Origin: Corynebacterium genitalium ATCC 33030
GTDB taxonomy: Bacteria; Actinomycetota; Actinomycetes; Mycobacteriales; Mycobacteriaceae
NCBI RefSeq assembly: GCF_000143825.1
Contig: NZ_CM000961.1
Span: 2,067,448 to 2,131,447, forward strand
Length of the DNA stretch: 64,000 nt
Reading direction: 5' to 3'
In this document: piece by piece, positions 1 to 8,262 of the stretch
How the letters are laid out: the number at the start of each line of letters is the position of its first letter
How positions within the stretch are numbered: the first letter of the stretch is position 1
Notes under the pieces: model-generated
What the model was told of the DNA's origin: nothing
Databases searched by the model: none
The model's input: only the letters and a program-made list of their open reading frames with translations
Made by a program: the position numbers and the translations under genes

Positions 1-1935
1 CGCTACACCCGCTATACCGGCGGACGGGACCCCCTGGCTCCCCCGGCGGACCTGACGAAGGCACTGCGAGAAATTGGCAATGAGGTCATGGCCGGCTACT
101 CCCCGGAACGCGCGCTGCGCGAATACCTCCGCCGCGGTGCTGACGGTTTCGAAGGCTACGACGATCTGGTCGCGCGCATTTCCGAGCGCCGCCGCAACCT
201 GCTGCAGCGCCACAACTTGGGCAAGACGCTGCAGGACGTGAAGAAGCTTCTCGACGACGCTGTGCTCGCCGAACGCGGCCAACTCGCCCGCGACGTGCAC
301 ATGGACGACATGGACCGGCAACTGCGGGAAATGCAGCTGGATAACCTACCCGGTTCCCCTGCCGGCGCAGTGAGCGAACTGGGCACATACGAGTGGGCAT
401 CCTCGGAGGCGCGCGAAAAGTTCGAGCAGATCAAGGACTTGCTCGGCCGGGAGATGCTCGACCAGCGATTCTCCGGAATGAAGGATGCACTTGAGAACGC
501 GACGGACGAAGACCGCGCCGCAATTGCAGAAATGCTGCGGGACCTCAATATTTTGTTGGGCAAGCACCGCCTCGGCGAAGATACCGAGGAGGACTTCCGC
601 GCCTTCATGGACAAGCACGGCGCGCAGTTCCCGGAGAACCCCAGCACGATCGACGAGCTCGTGGAGCTGCTAGCCAAGCGCTCTGCGGCCGCCCAGCGCA
701 TGCTCAACTCGATGACGGACGAGCAGCGCCGCGAACTCATGGAGCTGTCCGCGCAGGCTTTCGGCTCGCCGGAATTGATGAACCTGATGGGCGAGTTGGA
801 CGCGAACCTGCGCGGCATCCGGCCAGACCTCGACTGGCACGGCGGCGAACAGTTCGAAGGAGACGAGGGGCTGGGGCTGGGCGACGCAGCCCGCGCAATG
901 GAGGACCTCGGTCGTCTCGACCAACTGGCCGATGATCTCTCCGGGCTCACCCCGTCGGATGCCGATCTCGAAGACATCGAAGATCTGCTCGGCCAAGACG
1001 CGGCCGTGTCCGCGCGCACACTCTCAGACTTGGAGAAGGCGCTGCGCGATGGCGGGCTTCTTCAAAAGGGTGACGACGGCAGCCTCAAACTCTCCCCGCA
1101 AGCCATGCGCCGACTCGGCCAGTCACTGCTGCAGGATGCCGCGCAGCACCTCTCCCCGCGGGAGGGGTCCCGGGATTCGTCGTCCGCCGGCCAGACCGGT
1201 GAACCGACCGGCTCGAGCCGCGCCTGGGAATTTGGCGACACCCAGCCGTGGGATACGACCCGCACGATCACCAATGCGATTCAGCGTCAAGCTGCAGAAG
1301 GATCCCTGAGTGCGGGCCCAGTGAACATCACGATCGGCGACGTAGAAGTCCAGGAAACGGAGGCCCGAACCCGTAATGCGGTGGCCCTGCTCGTGGACAC
1401 GTCCTTCTCCATGGCGATGGAAGGGCGCTGGCTGCCGATGAAGCAGACTGCTCTGGCCCTGCACCACCTCATCTCTACGCAGTTCCGCGGCGATGAGCTT
1501 GCACTGATCGGTTTCGGCCTTTACGCGCAGACGATGGACATCTCCGAGCTGACCGCCTTGCCGCCGCTGCAGGAAAAAGGCACGAACTTGCACCATGCGC
1601 TGCTGCTCGCGGACCAGTTCTTCTCCCGCCATCCGAACATGAACCGCACGCTGCTCATCGTCACCGACGGGGAACCGACCTCCCACCTCACCCAGGACGG
1701 AGAGCCTGTCTTTTACTGGCCCACCACGCGCGAAACCCTCGCGCTGACCGTCACGCAGCTCGATACTGTCACGCGTCGCGGGGCGCATACCACCTTCTTC
1801 CGCCTTGGAGGTGACCCGAATCTCGTCGCGCTTCTCGACGCACTAGCCTCCCGCGCCGGCGGCCGCGTCGTCGCCCCCGACCTCGACGAGCTCGGTTCCG
1901 CGGTCGTCGGCGAGTTCCTCGGCGGCTTGTGGTGA
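1..1935 (+). CDS. VWA (MIDAS) domain protein, 5' end outside window
   Basis: The reading frame is open from base 1, so the start lies upstream and the ATG at 88 is probably internal. At least 644 residues are visible. The N-terminal two thirds are acidic and helical with no recognised domain. The last ~200 residues are a von Willebrand A domain: the metal-site motif D-T-S-F-S lies near codon 466 and a second conserved stretch, V-T-D-G-E, about 90 codons later. In actinobacteria such proteins usually follow a MoxR/Mg-chelatase-like AAA+ ATPase and are thought to act with it as a chaperone pair; that partner would lie left of the window. The exact role is unknown. Confidence 0.8.
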   Translation, partial: RYTRYTGGRDPLAPPADLTKALREIGNEVMAGYSPERALREYLRRGADGFEGYDDLVARISERRRNLLQRHNLGKTLQDVKKLLDDAVLAERGQLARDVHMDDMDRQLREMQLDNLPGSPAGAVSELGTYEWASSEAREKFEQIKDLLGREMLDQRFSGMKDALENATDEDRAAIAEMLRDLNILLGKHRLGEDTEEDFRAFMDKHGAQFPENPSTIDELVELLAKRSAAAQRMLNSMTDEQRRELMELSAQAFGSPELMNLMGELDANLRGIRPDLDWHGGEQFEGDEGLGLGDAARAMEDLGRLDQLADDLSGLTPSDADLEDIEDLLGQDAAVSARTLSDLEKALRDGGLLQKGDDGSLKLSPQAMRRLGQSLLQDAAQHLSPREGSRDSSSAGQTGEPTGSSRAWEFGDTQPWDTTRTITNAIQRQAAEGSLSAGPVNITIGDVEVQETEARTRNAVALLVDTSFSMAMEGRWLPMKQTALALHHLISTQFRGDELALIGFGLYAQTMDISELTALPPLQEKGTNLHHALLLADQFFSRHPNMNRTLLIVTDGEPTSHLTQDGEPVFYWPTTRETLALTVTQLDTVTRRGAHTTFFRLGGDPNLVALLDALASRAGGRVVAPDLDELGSAVVGEFLGGLW

Positions 1936-2113
1936 CACAGTGAACCTGAGTGGCTATTCGGGCATTCCTTAACGTTTCGGACATTCCAGCTTCACGTCGC
2001 CGCCACCTTTCTGACTTAGGTTCGATTGCGGTTCTCTGTCTCTGCATGTGCCAGTAGCTGAGTACGGACCGACATTTTCCCCCAACCGCTTTCGAACCGA
2101 AAGGTGCCCACGC

Positions 2114-4147
2114 ATGCGTAAGAACTTGCGCGCCACCATCGCTACCGCGACGATCAGCGCCCTGTCCGCATCCGCTCTGACCGTGCCGGTCGCATCCGCC
2201 GACGAACAGACCGCCAAGATCTCCATCTCGAATATCACCGACTTCCACGGCCGCTTCGAGCACGACGAGAAGAACTCCATCCCCGGCGCCGAGCGCTTGA
2301 AGTGCGCCATCGACCAGGAGGCCGAACCGTTCGGCGACGCGCACATTTTCACCTCCTCCGGTGACAACATCGGCGCTTCACCGTTCTCGGCCATGCTGCT
2401 TGACGACGCTCCCACCATCGAGGTCCTCAACCAGATGGGCCTGAAAGTCTCCGCTGTGGGCAACCACGAATTCGACAAGGGCGCGGCAGACTTGTCCGAG
2501 CGTGTCATCCCGGACGCTGCCTTCCCTTATCTTGCAGCGAACGCTGATTCCGTGAACGGCACGGAGCCGTACCACGTCGAGGAAGTCGACGGCGTGAAGG
2601 TCGCTTTCATCGGTACCGTCACCGCCGACATGCCGAACCTGGTCAGCCCGGACGGCATCGCGGGCATCACGTGGAACGACCCAGTTGCCACCACCAACAC
2701 TCTGGCGGAGGATCTCAAAGACAAGGGCGAAGCCGACGTTGTGGTCGCCCTCGTCCACGCCGGCGGCATCGCCCCGGACAAGTTCGAGGCTGTCGACGTC
2801 GCATTCCTCGGCCACACCCACGTGGTTGTTAACCCAGATGCCTCCACCACCCCGGTTGTGGCGCAGGCTGGCCAGTACTCCCAGGGCTTCGCTAACGTTG
2901 ACTTGAGCATCGACCGTGCAACCAAGCAGGTCACCGTCGATGAGGCGAAGGTCGTCGACAATGCCACCGTCCTCGCATGTGACAAGGCCTACCCGGAGAT
3001 TGCCACGACCGTCTCGACAGCCGCAGCGGAAGCCGAAGAGCAGGGCAAGCAGGTCGTGGCCAACACTCCGGTCGCGTTCACTCGCGGCAGGAACGAGGGC
3101 GCAGAATCCGGCACGAACCGCGGTGTCGAATCCTCACTGAGCAACCTGCTCGCGGAGGCCGCTAAGTGGAGCGTCGCGGCGAACTCGAACGTCACGCCGG
3201 ACATCGGCATCATGAACGCGGGCGGTGTCCGCGACGATCTCCCTGCAGGTGACGTGACCTACAAGCAGGCGTTTTCCGTTCAGCCGTTCGGCAACGAGAA
3301 CTCCTACAAGTCCATCAAGGGCAAGGACTTCAAGGACGTCCTCGAGCAGCAGTGGAAGCCCGGTCAGGACCGCCCGCGTCTTGCGCTCGGCCTGTCCAAC
3401 AACGTGTCCTACACCTACAACCCGGACGCGGAGCAGGGTCAGCGCATCACCTCCATCACCATTGACGGCAAGCCGATGGACATGGAGAAGGACTACGTCA
3501 TCGCCGGTTCCACCTTCCTGCTCGGCGGTGGCGACAGCTTCGAGGCCCTGACCCGGGGGTCCGAGATGTCTAACATTGGCCTGCTCGATGTCGACGCATT
3601 CATCCAGTACCTCAAGAGCGACGAGGAACTCGCCCCGCGCGGCCAGTCCGCCGTGGGCGTGAAGCTGGACCAGCCGCTCAAGCCTGGAACGGACGCCACT
3701 ATTGATCTGTCTTCCCTGATCTACACCATCGACGACCCGGCCAAGAAAGTCACTGTCTCACTCGAGAACGCTGGAGGCGACAAGCTCGCCGAGGCATCTA
3801 CCGACATCGATCCGGACCTCGGCGAGCAGGGCTACGGCGAGGCCGGCAAGGCCACCGTCAAGCTGGCCGTCCCAACTGACGCTAAGGGCGATCTGGTCCT
3901 GCGCATCACCACCGACGCGAAGACCGACGTCACCATGCCGGTCAAGGTGGAGGGCAACAACGGCGACAGCGACACCGACGACAACAATGGCTCCGCCGCA
4001 TCCTCTGCCGCCAAGGGAGTGCTGCGCTTCTTCCGTGCGCTGGCTGCCATCGCCGCGCTGATCGGTGCGCTCAATTTCTTCAACCCGAAGCTTTTCGAGG
4101 ACACTCGGAAGCCTTTTCTCGGGAATGATGTCGTAACTGGGAACTGA
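2114..4147 (+). CDS. Secreted bifunctional metallophosphatase / 5'-nucleotidase
   Basis: Start chosen at ATG 2114 because GAAAGG (2099-2104) lies 9 bases upstream and the product then begins with a clear signal peptide ending near ...ASA. It has 677 residues. The N-terminal calcineurin-like domain shows the metal ligands in order: D-F-H, G-D-N, G-N-H-E, a single H in A-L-V-H-A-G, and G-H-T-H. The C-terminal 5'-nucleotidase domain has N-A-G-G-V-R and G-G-D-S-F. An Asp/Asn-rich stretch and one hydrophobic helix near the C-terminus suggest attachment to the membrane. The expected role is hydrolysis of extracellular nucleotides or related phosphoesters for phosphate and nucleoside salvage. Monocistronic, followed by a hairpin. 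Confidence 0.9.
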   Translation: MRKNLRATIATATISALSASALTVPVASADEQTAKISISNITDFHGRFEHDEKNSIPGAERLKCAIDQEAEPFGDAHIFTSSGDNIGASPFSAMLLDDAPTIEVLNQMGLKVSAVGNHEFDKGAADLSERVIPDAAFPYLAANADSVNGTEPYHVEEVDGVKVAFIGTVTADMPNLVSPDGIAGITWNDPVATTNTLAEDLKDKGEADVVVALVHAGGIAPDKFEAVDVAFLGHTHVVVNPDASTTPVVAQAGQYSQGFANVDLSIDRATKQVTVDEAKVVDNATVLACDKAYPEIATTVSTAAAEAEEQGKQVVANTPVAFTRGRNEGAESGTNRGVESSLSNLLAEAAKWSVAANSNVTPDIGIMNAGGVRDDLPAGDVTYKQAFSVQPFGNENSYKSIKGKDFKDVLEQQWKPGQDRPRLALGLSNNVSYTYNPDAEQGQRITSITIDGKPMDMEKDYVIAGSTFLLGGGDSFEALTRGSEMSNIGLLDVDAFIQYLKSDEELAPRGQSAVGVKLDQPLKPGTDATIDLSSLIYTIDDPAKKVTVSLENAGGDKLAEASTDIDPDLGEQGYGEAGKATVKLAVPTDAKGDLVLRITTDAKTDVTMPVKVEGNNGDSDTDDNNGSAASSAAKGVLRFFRALAAIAALIGALNFFNPKLFEDTRKPFLGNDVVTGN

Positions 4148-4161
4148 CACGACCACTGAAT

Positions 4162-4191
4162 AGGCGCCGCTGGGGTTTCCCGGCGGCGCCT
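4162..4191 (+). terminator. Rho-independent-type hairpin after the 5'-nucleotidase gene
   Basis: A perfect 9-bp stem, AGGCGCCGC paired with GCGGCGCCT, encloses a short loop 14 bases after the stop codon. There is only a weak T-rich tail. Confidence 0.7.
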
Positions 4192-4207
4192 GAGCGTTTC
4201 TAGATTC

Positions 4208-4285
4208 TCAGTATCGCCTTTTACAGCGGAGCGAAAGCGTTTCTGCAGGTCAGATTTCGGACATGAACCTGAAAGGCGATACTGA
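4208..4285. repeat. ~78-bp palindromic repeat, copy 1
   Basis: The ends are inverted: TCAGTATCGCCTTTTACAG at 4208-4226 and CTGAAAGGCGATACTGA at 4269-4285. A related element of about 80 bp, with ends reading AGTATCGCCTTT and GGCGATATTAAA, lies at 17889-17968, and both are preceded by TCTAGATT. Size and ends suit a REP- or MITE-like intergenic repeat. It covers the ATG proposed as start of the next gene. Confidence 0.6.
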
Positions 4286-5789
4286 AAAAGTAACTCCCGC
4301 CCGACCAACCCCGGAAGAGCCCGCCAGGAGTAGATTCGCCCAGGTGAGTACGTACGCCCAAGATCAGCGCTCGCCATGGCCGGCTTTGTGGTCGATGATG
4401 CTCGGATTCTTCATGATCCTCGTGGATTCCACCATCGTCGCCGTGGCCATCCCGGCGATTGCTGGAAGTTTGGACGCCTCGTACAACGAGGTCATCTGGG
4501 TCAACAGTGCTTATCTGCTGGCATACGCTGTCCCGCTGCTGATCACAGGACGGTTGGGCGACCGCTTCGGTCCGCGCAAGCTGTACCTAACAGGGCTCGC
4601 CCTGTTCAGCGTGTCCTCACTGGTCTGCGGGATGGCGGGCGCGGTCGGATCGGTCGGGGTGCTCATCGCCGCCCGCGCGTTCCAGGGTCTGGGCGGGGCG
4701 ATGTTGTCCCCGCAGACGATGTCGGTGATGATCCGCACGTTTGCGCCGAACGAACGCGGCACCGCGATGGGCCTGTGGGGCGGCACGGCGGGTGTCGCCA
4801 CAGTCGCAGGTCCGCTGCTGGGTGGCTTCCTCGTGGACCTCGGCGGCTGGGAGTGGATCTTCTACGTCAATGTGCCGGTGGGCATCATCGGCCTCATTCT
4901 CGCGTGGAAGCACGTCCCCCGACTGGAACTCACCGCGCGCAGTTTCGATTGGCTCGGTGTCGCGCTCAGTGCTGCGGGCATGTTCTGCTTGATCTTCGGG
5001 ATTCAGGAGGGTGCGAACTTCAACTGGGACATTCGCGTGGTGGGCCTCATCGCGACAGGCGCAGTGCTGCTCGTGGCGTTTGTGTGGTGGCAGACGCGCA
5101 CGTCGCGCGATGCGCTGGTTCCGCTTTCGCTTTTCGACGACAGGAATTTCGCTCTCGCCTCCCTCACCATCGCCACCGTTGGTTTCGCGGTATCGACCTT
5201 CACTATCCCGTGGATGATTTACGTCCAGAGCGTGAAGGTTCTCACGCCCACGCAGGCAGCTCTGCTGATCTTGCCCTCGGGCGTGGTGTCGGGAGCGTTG
5301 TCTGGGTTCATCGGCAAGCTGACCAATACGCGCGACCCGAAACCGATCGTGATCACCGGTTTGAGTGTGACTGCGTTGAGCATGGTGGCGGCGGCGGGGA
5401 TCACACAGCCGTCGATAAGCAGTGCGTGGATGCTGCTCATCTCCGTCTTTTATGGTTTGGGGAACTCGATGATGTGGGGGCCGCTGTCGATGATTGCCAC
5501 GCGCAATCTCGATCCGCGGCTGGCGGGGGCTGGGTCGAGTGTGTACAACACGGTGCGGCAGGTCGGTGCGGTCATCGGGTCGGCGAGCGTGGCCGCGATG
5601 ATGTCGGCGCAGCTGGCCGCGCGTGTTGGTGACGGCGACTCGACGTTCGCTGGGCCACTCCCGGAGCCGCTGCACGAACCATTCGCCACAGCGATGGCCG
5701 CCACAATCCTGCTACCTGCCGGAGTCCTCGCTGCGGGCGCCGCACTGGCGCTGTTCTTCAATAAGACTCGGACGTGGAACGACAACTAG
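4263..5789 (+). CDS. MFS drug-efflux transporter, DHA2 (EmrB/QacA) type
   Basis: 508 residues from ATG 4263, or 481 from GTG 4344. Neither has a well-spaced ribosome site and the ATG lies inside a palindromic repeat, so the later GTG (AGGAG at 4326-4330) is a serious alternative. About 14 hydrophobic helices are visible. The DHA2 signature in helix 1 (L-V-D-S-T-I-V-A-V-A), the loop G-R-L-G-D-R-F-G-P-R, and motif C-like G-P-L-L-G-G-F-L are present. The expected activity is proton-driven export of hydrophobic compounds at the inner membrane. Substrate unknown and no adjacent regulator. Confidence 0.85.
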   Translation: MNLKGDTEKVTPARPTPEEPARSRFAQVSTYAQDQRSPWPALWSMMLGFFMILVDSTIVAVAIPAIAGSLDASYNEVIWVNSAYLLAYAVPLLITGRLGDRFGPRKLYLTGLALFSVSSLVCGMAGAVGSVGVLIAARAFQGLGGAMLSPQTMSVMIRTFAPNERGTAMGLWGGTAGVATVAGPLLGGFLVDLGGWEWIFYVNVPVGIIGLILAWKHVPRLELTARSFDWLGVALSAAGMFCLIFGIQEGANFNWDIRVVGLIATGAVLLVAFVWWQTRTSRDALVPLSLFDDRNFALASLTIATVGFAVSTFTIPWMIYVQSVKVLTPTQAALLILPSGVVSGALSGFIGKLTNTRDPKPIVITGLSVTALSMVAAAGITQPSISSAWMLLISVFYGLGNSMMWGPLSMIATRNLDPRLAGAGSSVYNTVRQVGAVIGSASVAAMMSAQLAARVGDGDSTFAGPLPEPLHEPFATAMAATILLPAGVLAAGAALALFFNKTRTWNDN

Positions 5790-5865
5790 CGGATGTGTGC
5801 GCCGGGTCACAAATTTCTAGCCATTTCGCCCCCACGAACAGTTTTGCAGTTCTAAGGTGTATCTC

Positions 5866-6726
5866 ATGTGGAACCCTTTAGCTAAGCCATTTCGCCATGA
5901 CGAGAACGAAACCCCCTACGCGAAGCCGGAGGATTTTGTCGCCGATGCTTCGAGGCGTCCTGCGGCCTTCATTTCCGGTGGTGCATCCGGCATCGGTAAG
6001 GCAACGGCCCAGCGTCTGCTGAACATGGGCTGGACCGTCGGCTCCTATGACGTCAACGAGACCATCTGGGGCACAGACGACATCCCCGAAGGCCAGCTGA
6101 TCACCGGCCACCTGGACGTCACCGACCGCGAGAACTGGGATGCGGCTCTTCAGGACTTCACCTCCAAGACCGGCGGCCGCCTGGACTTCCTCTTCAACAA
6201 CGCCGGCATCATCATCGATGGCGAGGTTGTGGACCAGGATCCGGAGAAGGTCCAGTTGCTCACCGACATCAACTGCGTCGGCGTTGTCTACGGTGCGCAG
6301 GCCGCATACCCCTACCTCAAGGCGACGAAGGACGCGGTGATGATCTCCATGTCGTCGGCATCGGCGATCTTCGGCCAGCCGGAGATCTCCACGTATTCCG
6401 CATCGAAGTTCTTCGTCAACGGCATGACGGAGGCGCTGTCGGTCGAGTGGCGCAATGACGACATCCGCGTCCACGACATGATGCCCCTGTGGGCCGCCAC
6501 CCAGGTGGCCAACGTGAAGGCCCAGTCGGTGAAGAACATGGGCGTCAACCTCACTCCCGGCGACATTGCGGATGAGACGATCAAGGTGCTCACTTCCAAG
6601 CAGCCGTGGATCAAGTGGGTGCAGCACCACTCGGTCAGCCTCTCCGACCGTGGCTTGAAGTGGCTGCGCAAGCCGTTCCCGGACCCGATCGCTCACGTCT
6701 TGATGCGTTTTGCCGCCGTCTGGTAG
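5866..6726 (+). CDS. Short-chain dehydrogenase/reductase
   Basis: 286 residues. Start placed at ATG 5866 because TAAGG (5853-5857) lies 8 bases upstream; an in-frame GTG three codons earlier overlaps that site. A classical Rossmann fold begins near residue 35 with S-G-G-A-S-G-I-G, followed by the N-N-A-G motif, catalytic Ser in S-M-S-S-A-S and the Y-S-A-S-K catalytic pair. It should catalyse NAD(P)H-dependent oxidation or reduction of an alcohol/ketone; the substrate cannot be inferred. The N-terminal 30 residues before the fold are an extension. Confidence 0.88.
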   Translation: MWNPLAKPFRHDENETPYAKPEDFVADASRRPAAFISGGASGIGKATAQRLLNMGWTVGSYDVNETIWGTDDIPEGQLITGHLDVTDRENWDAALQDFTSKTGGRLDFLFNNAGIIIDGEVVDQDPEKVQLLTDINCVGVVYGAQAAYPYLKATKDAVMISMSSASAIFGQPEISTYSASKFFVNGMTEALSVEWRNDDIRVHDMMPLWAATQVANVKAQSVKNMGVNLTPGDIADETIKVLTSKQPWIKWVQHHSVSLSDRGLKWLRKPFPDPIAHVLMRFAAVW

Positions 6727-7523
6727 TCGCCCCCGCAGACGTCAGGACAAGCCACGCGCCAGGAAGTTCCGTCCCGCGGGCACCTACCCCATCGACACCG
6801 GGTCAGCGCGGATCATCACCGACCCGGAGCGCGATGGGGCGTACGTGTTGGAGGTCAACGGTGTGCCGTCGTCACGCATTGTGTTGGGTGCGCCGCGGGT
6901 GCTGGGCTTCGACTACATGGAGTGGATTGCCGCGTGCCTGCGCGAGCCGCGCACCGTCGTCCACCTCGGCGGTGCCGGGTGCTCTCTGCCGCGCTATTGC
7001 GCCGACGTCTGGCCGGAATCGCGCAACATCCTGGCCGGAATCGCGCAACATCGTTGTGGAGATCGATGGCGCGTTGAGCGAACTCACCCGCTCGCTTTTC
7101 GACGTCCCCGCCCACTTCCACACCAGCGACGCCCGCACCTACGTGCACTCCCTATCCCCGGGCAGCGTCGACGCTGTCATCCGCGATGTTTTCGACGGGC
7201 CCACCACCCCACGCCACGTGACGACGGTCGAGTTCTACCGCGCCGTCGCACGCGCCCTGTCCCCCGGCGGGGTCTATGTGGCCAACATTGGAGACCGCGC
7301 AGGTCTCGCCGAAACACGCGCAGAGCTCGCCGGGATGGTGGAAGCGTTTCCGCACGTCGGCGCACTATCTACGCCTGGCATGCTCTCTGGGAACAGCTAC
7401 GGCAACGTGGTCGTGTGGGGCAGCGACCGCGCTGTTGGACCGGGTGCGGTCAACGGCGTCAAGCAAGCGGACGCTGCGTGGGTTCGCACGATGACTGAGG
7501 GGATTGCACCCCGCCGCGACTAG
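6710..7523 (+). pseudogene. Spermidine-synthase-like SAM-dependent methyltransferase fold, broken by a 22-bp tandem duplication
   Basis: The first part reads in one frame from TTG 6710, overlapping the SDR gene by 17 bases, and includes the SAM-binding glycine motif V-H-L-G-G-A-G-C. The second part continues in the next frame to 7523 with the matching C-terminal half (D-A-V-I-R-D-V-F-D, G-V-Y-V-A-N-I-G-D). Between them a 22-base segment is present twice in exact tandem (7009-7030 and 7031-7052). Removing one copy restores the continuous reading W-P-E-S-R-N-I-V-V-E-I-D. The family transfers aminopropyl groups or has diverged; its role here is unknown. The alternative is an assembly error or a reversible phase switch. 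Confidence 0.8.
7009..7052. repeat. Exact 22-bp tandem duplication inside a gene
   Basis: Two identical 22-base copies, each starting CTGGCCGGAATC and ending CAACATC, lie end to end. As 22 is not a multiple of three it shifts the frame of the methyltransferase-like gene. Confidence 0.95.
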
Positions 7524-7536
7524 GCTTGCAGGCGTT

Positions 7537-8244
7537 ATGACTGCGCAAAGTAGAAGTGGCGAGCAAATCCGCGTCACCCACTGGATCGCCGACCGTGGCG
7601 AGCGCCCCCTCATCCGCGGCTGGGCCCACCTGTTCGCGGCCCAAGCGGCCACCATCGCCGCCACCGTGCTGATCACCTTTTCCTGGATGACGCTCACCTG
7701 GCTGGAGGCGCTGAGCGTGACCATCTACGGTGCCGGCCTGATCGCACTGTTCTCGGTCTCGGCGACCTACCACCGCTTCCCGTGGCGCACCCAGCGCGGC
7801 GTCGAGGCGTGGAGGCGAGCCGACCACGCCATGATCGCCGTCTTCATCGCCTCCACGTACACCCCAATGTGCGTCATCGCGCTACCGCCGCGGATGGCGG
7901 CGTGGACCCTGGCCATCGCATGGGTCGGTGCGCTGGGCAACCTCGCGCTGAAGTTGTTCTGGTCGGGCCACCCGCGCTGGCTCTCCCCCATCATCTACGT
8001 CGGGCTGGGCTGGATCATCATCCCGCTCATCCCCTACCTATGGAACAACGCCAACCCGGCCGTGCTGTGGCTTCTTTTCGTCGGCGGTGTCGCCTACACC
8101 GTGGGTGCCGCGATCTATGGCTTCAAGTGGCCTGGGCGCGAGGCCCGCTACTACGGCTACCACGAGCACTTCCACACCCTGACCATTGTTGCTGCGATCG
8201 TGCACCTGATCGCTGTGTGGATCCTCGTCGTCAGCGCCGGATAA
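7537..8244 (+). CDS. Hemolysin III / TrhA family membrane protein (PAQR)
   Basis: 235 residues from ATG 7537; in-frame codons upstream overlap the preceding reading frame and are less likely. Seven hydrophobic helices are expected. Conserved polar residues of the family are visible: S-A-T-Y-H-R after helix 2, D-H in R-R-A-D-H-A-M-I, and the C-terminal H-E-H-F-H followed by H-L. Family members are integral membrane proteins with a putative metal site and have been linked to membrane homeostasis; a haemolytic role is not implied. A single gene, convergent with the next. Confidence 0.88.
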   Translation: MTAQSRSGEQIRVTHWIADRGERPLIRGWAHLFAAQAATIAATVLITFSWMTLTWLEALSVTIYGAGLIALFSVSATYHRFPWRTQRGVEAWRRADHAMIAVFIASTYTPMCVIALPPRMAAWTLAIAWVGALGNLALKLFWSGHPRWLSPIIYVGLGWIIIPLIPYLWNNANPAVLWLLFVGGVAYTVGAAIYGFKWPGREARYYGYHEHFHTLTIVAAIVHLIAVWILVVSAG

Positions 8245-8262
8245 AGCCGGACGCGGCAGCAG

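Noticed and set aside
4376..5632. 418-codon frame overlapping the MFS exporter
   Set aside because: Arg/His/Gly-rich product in the +2 frame of a clear transporter gene.
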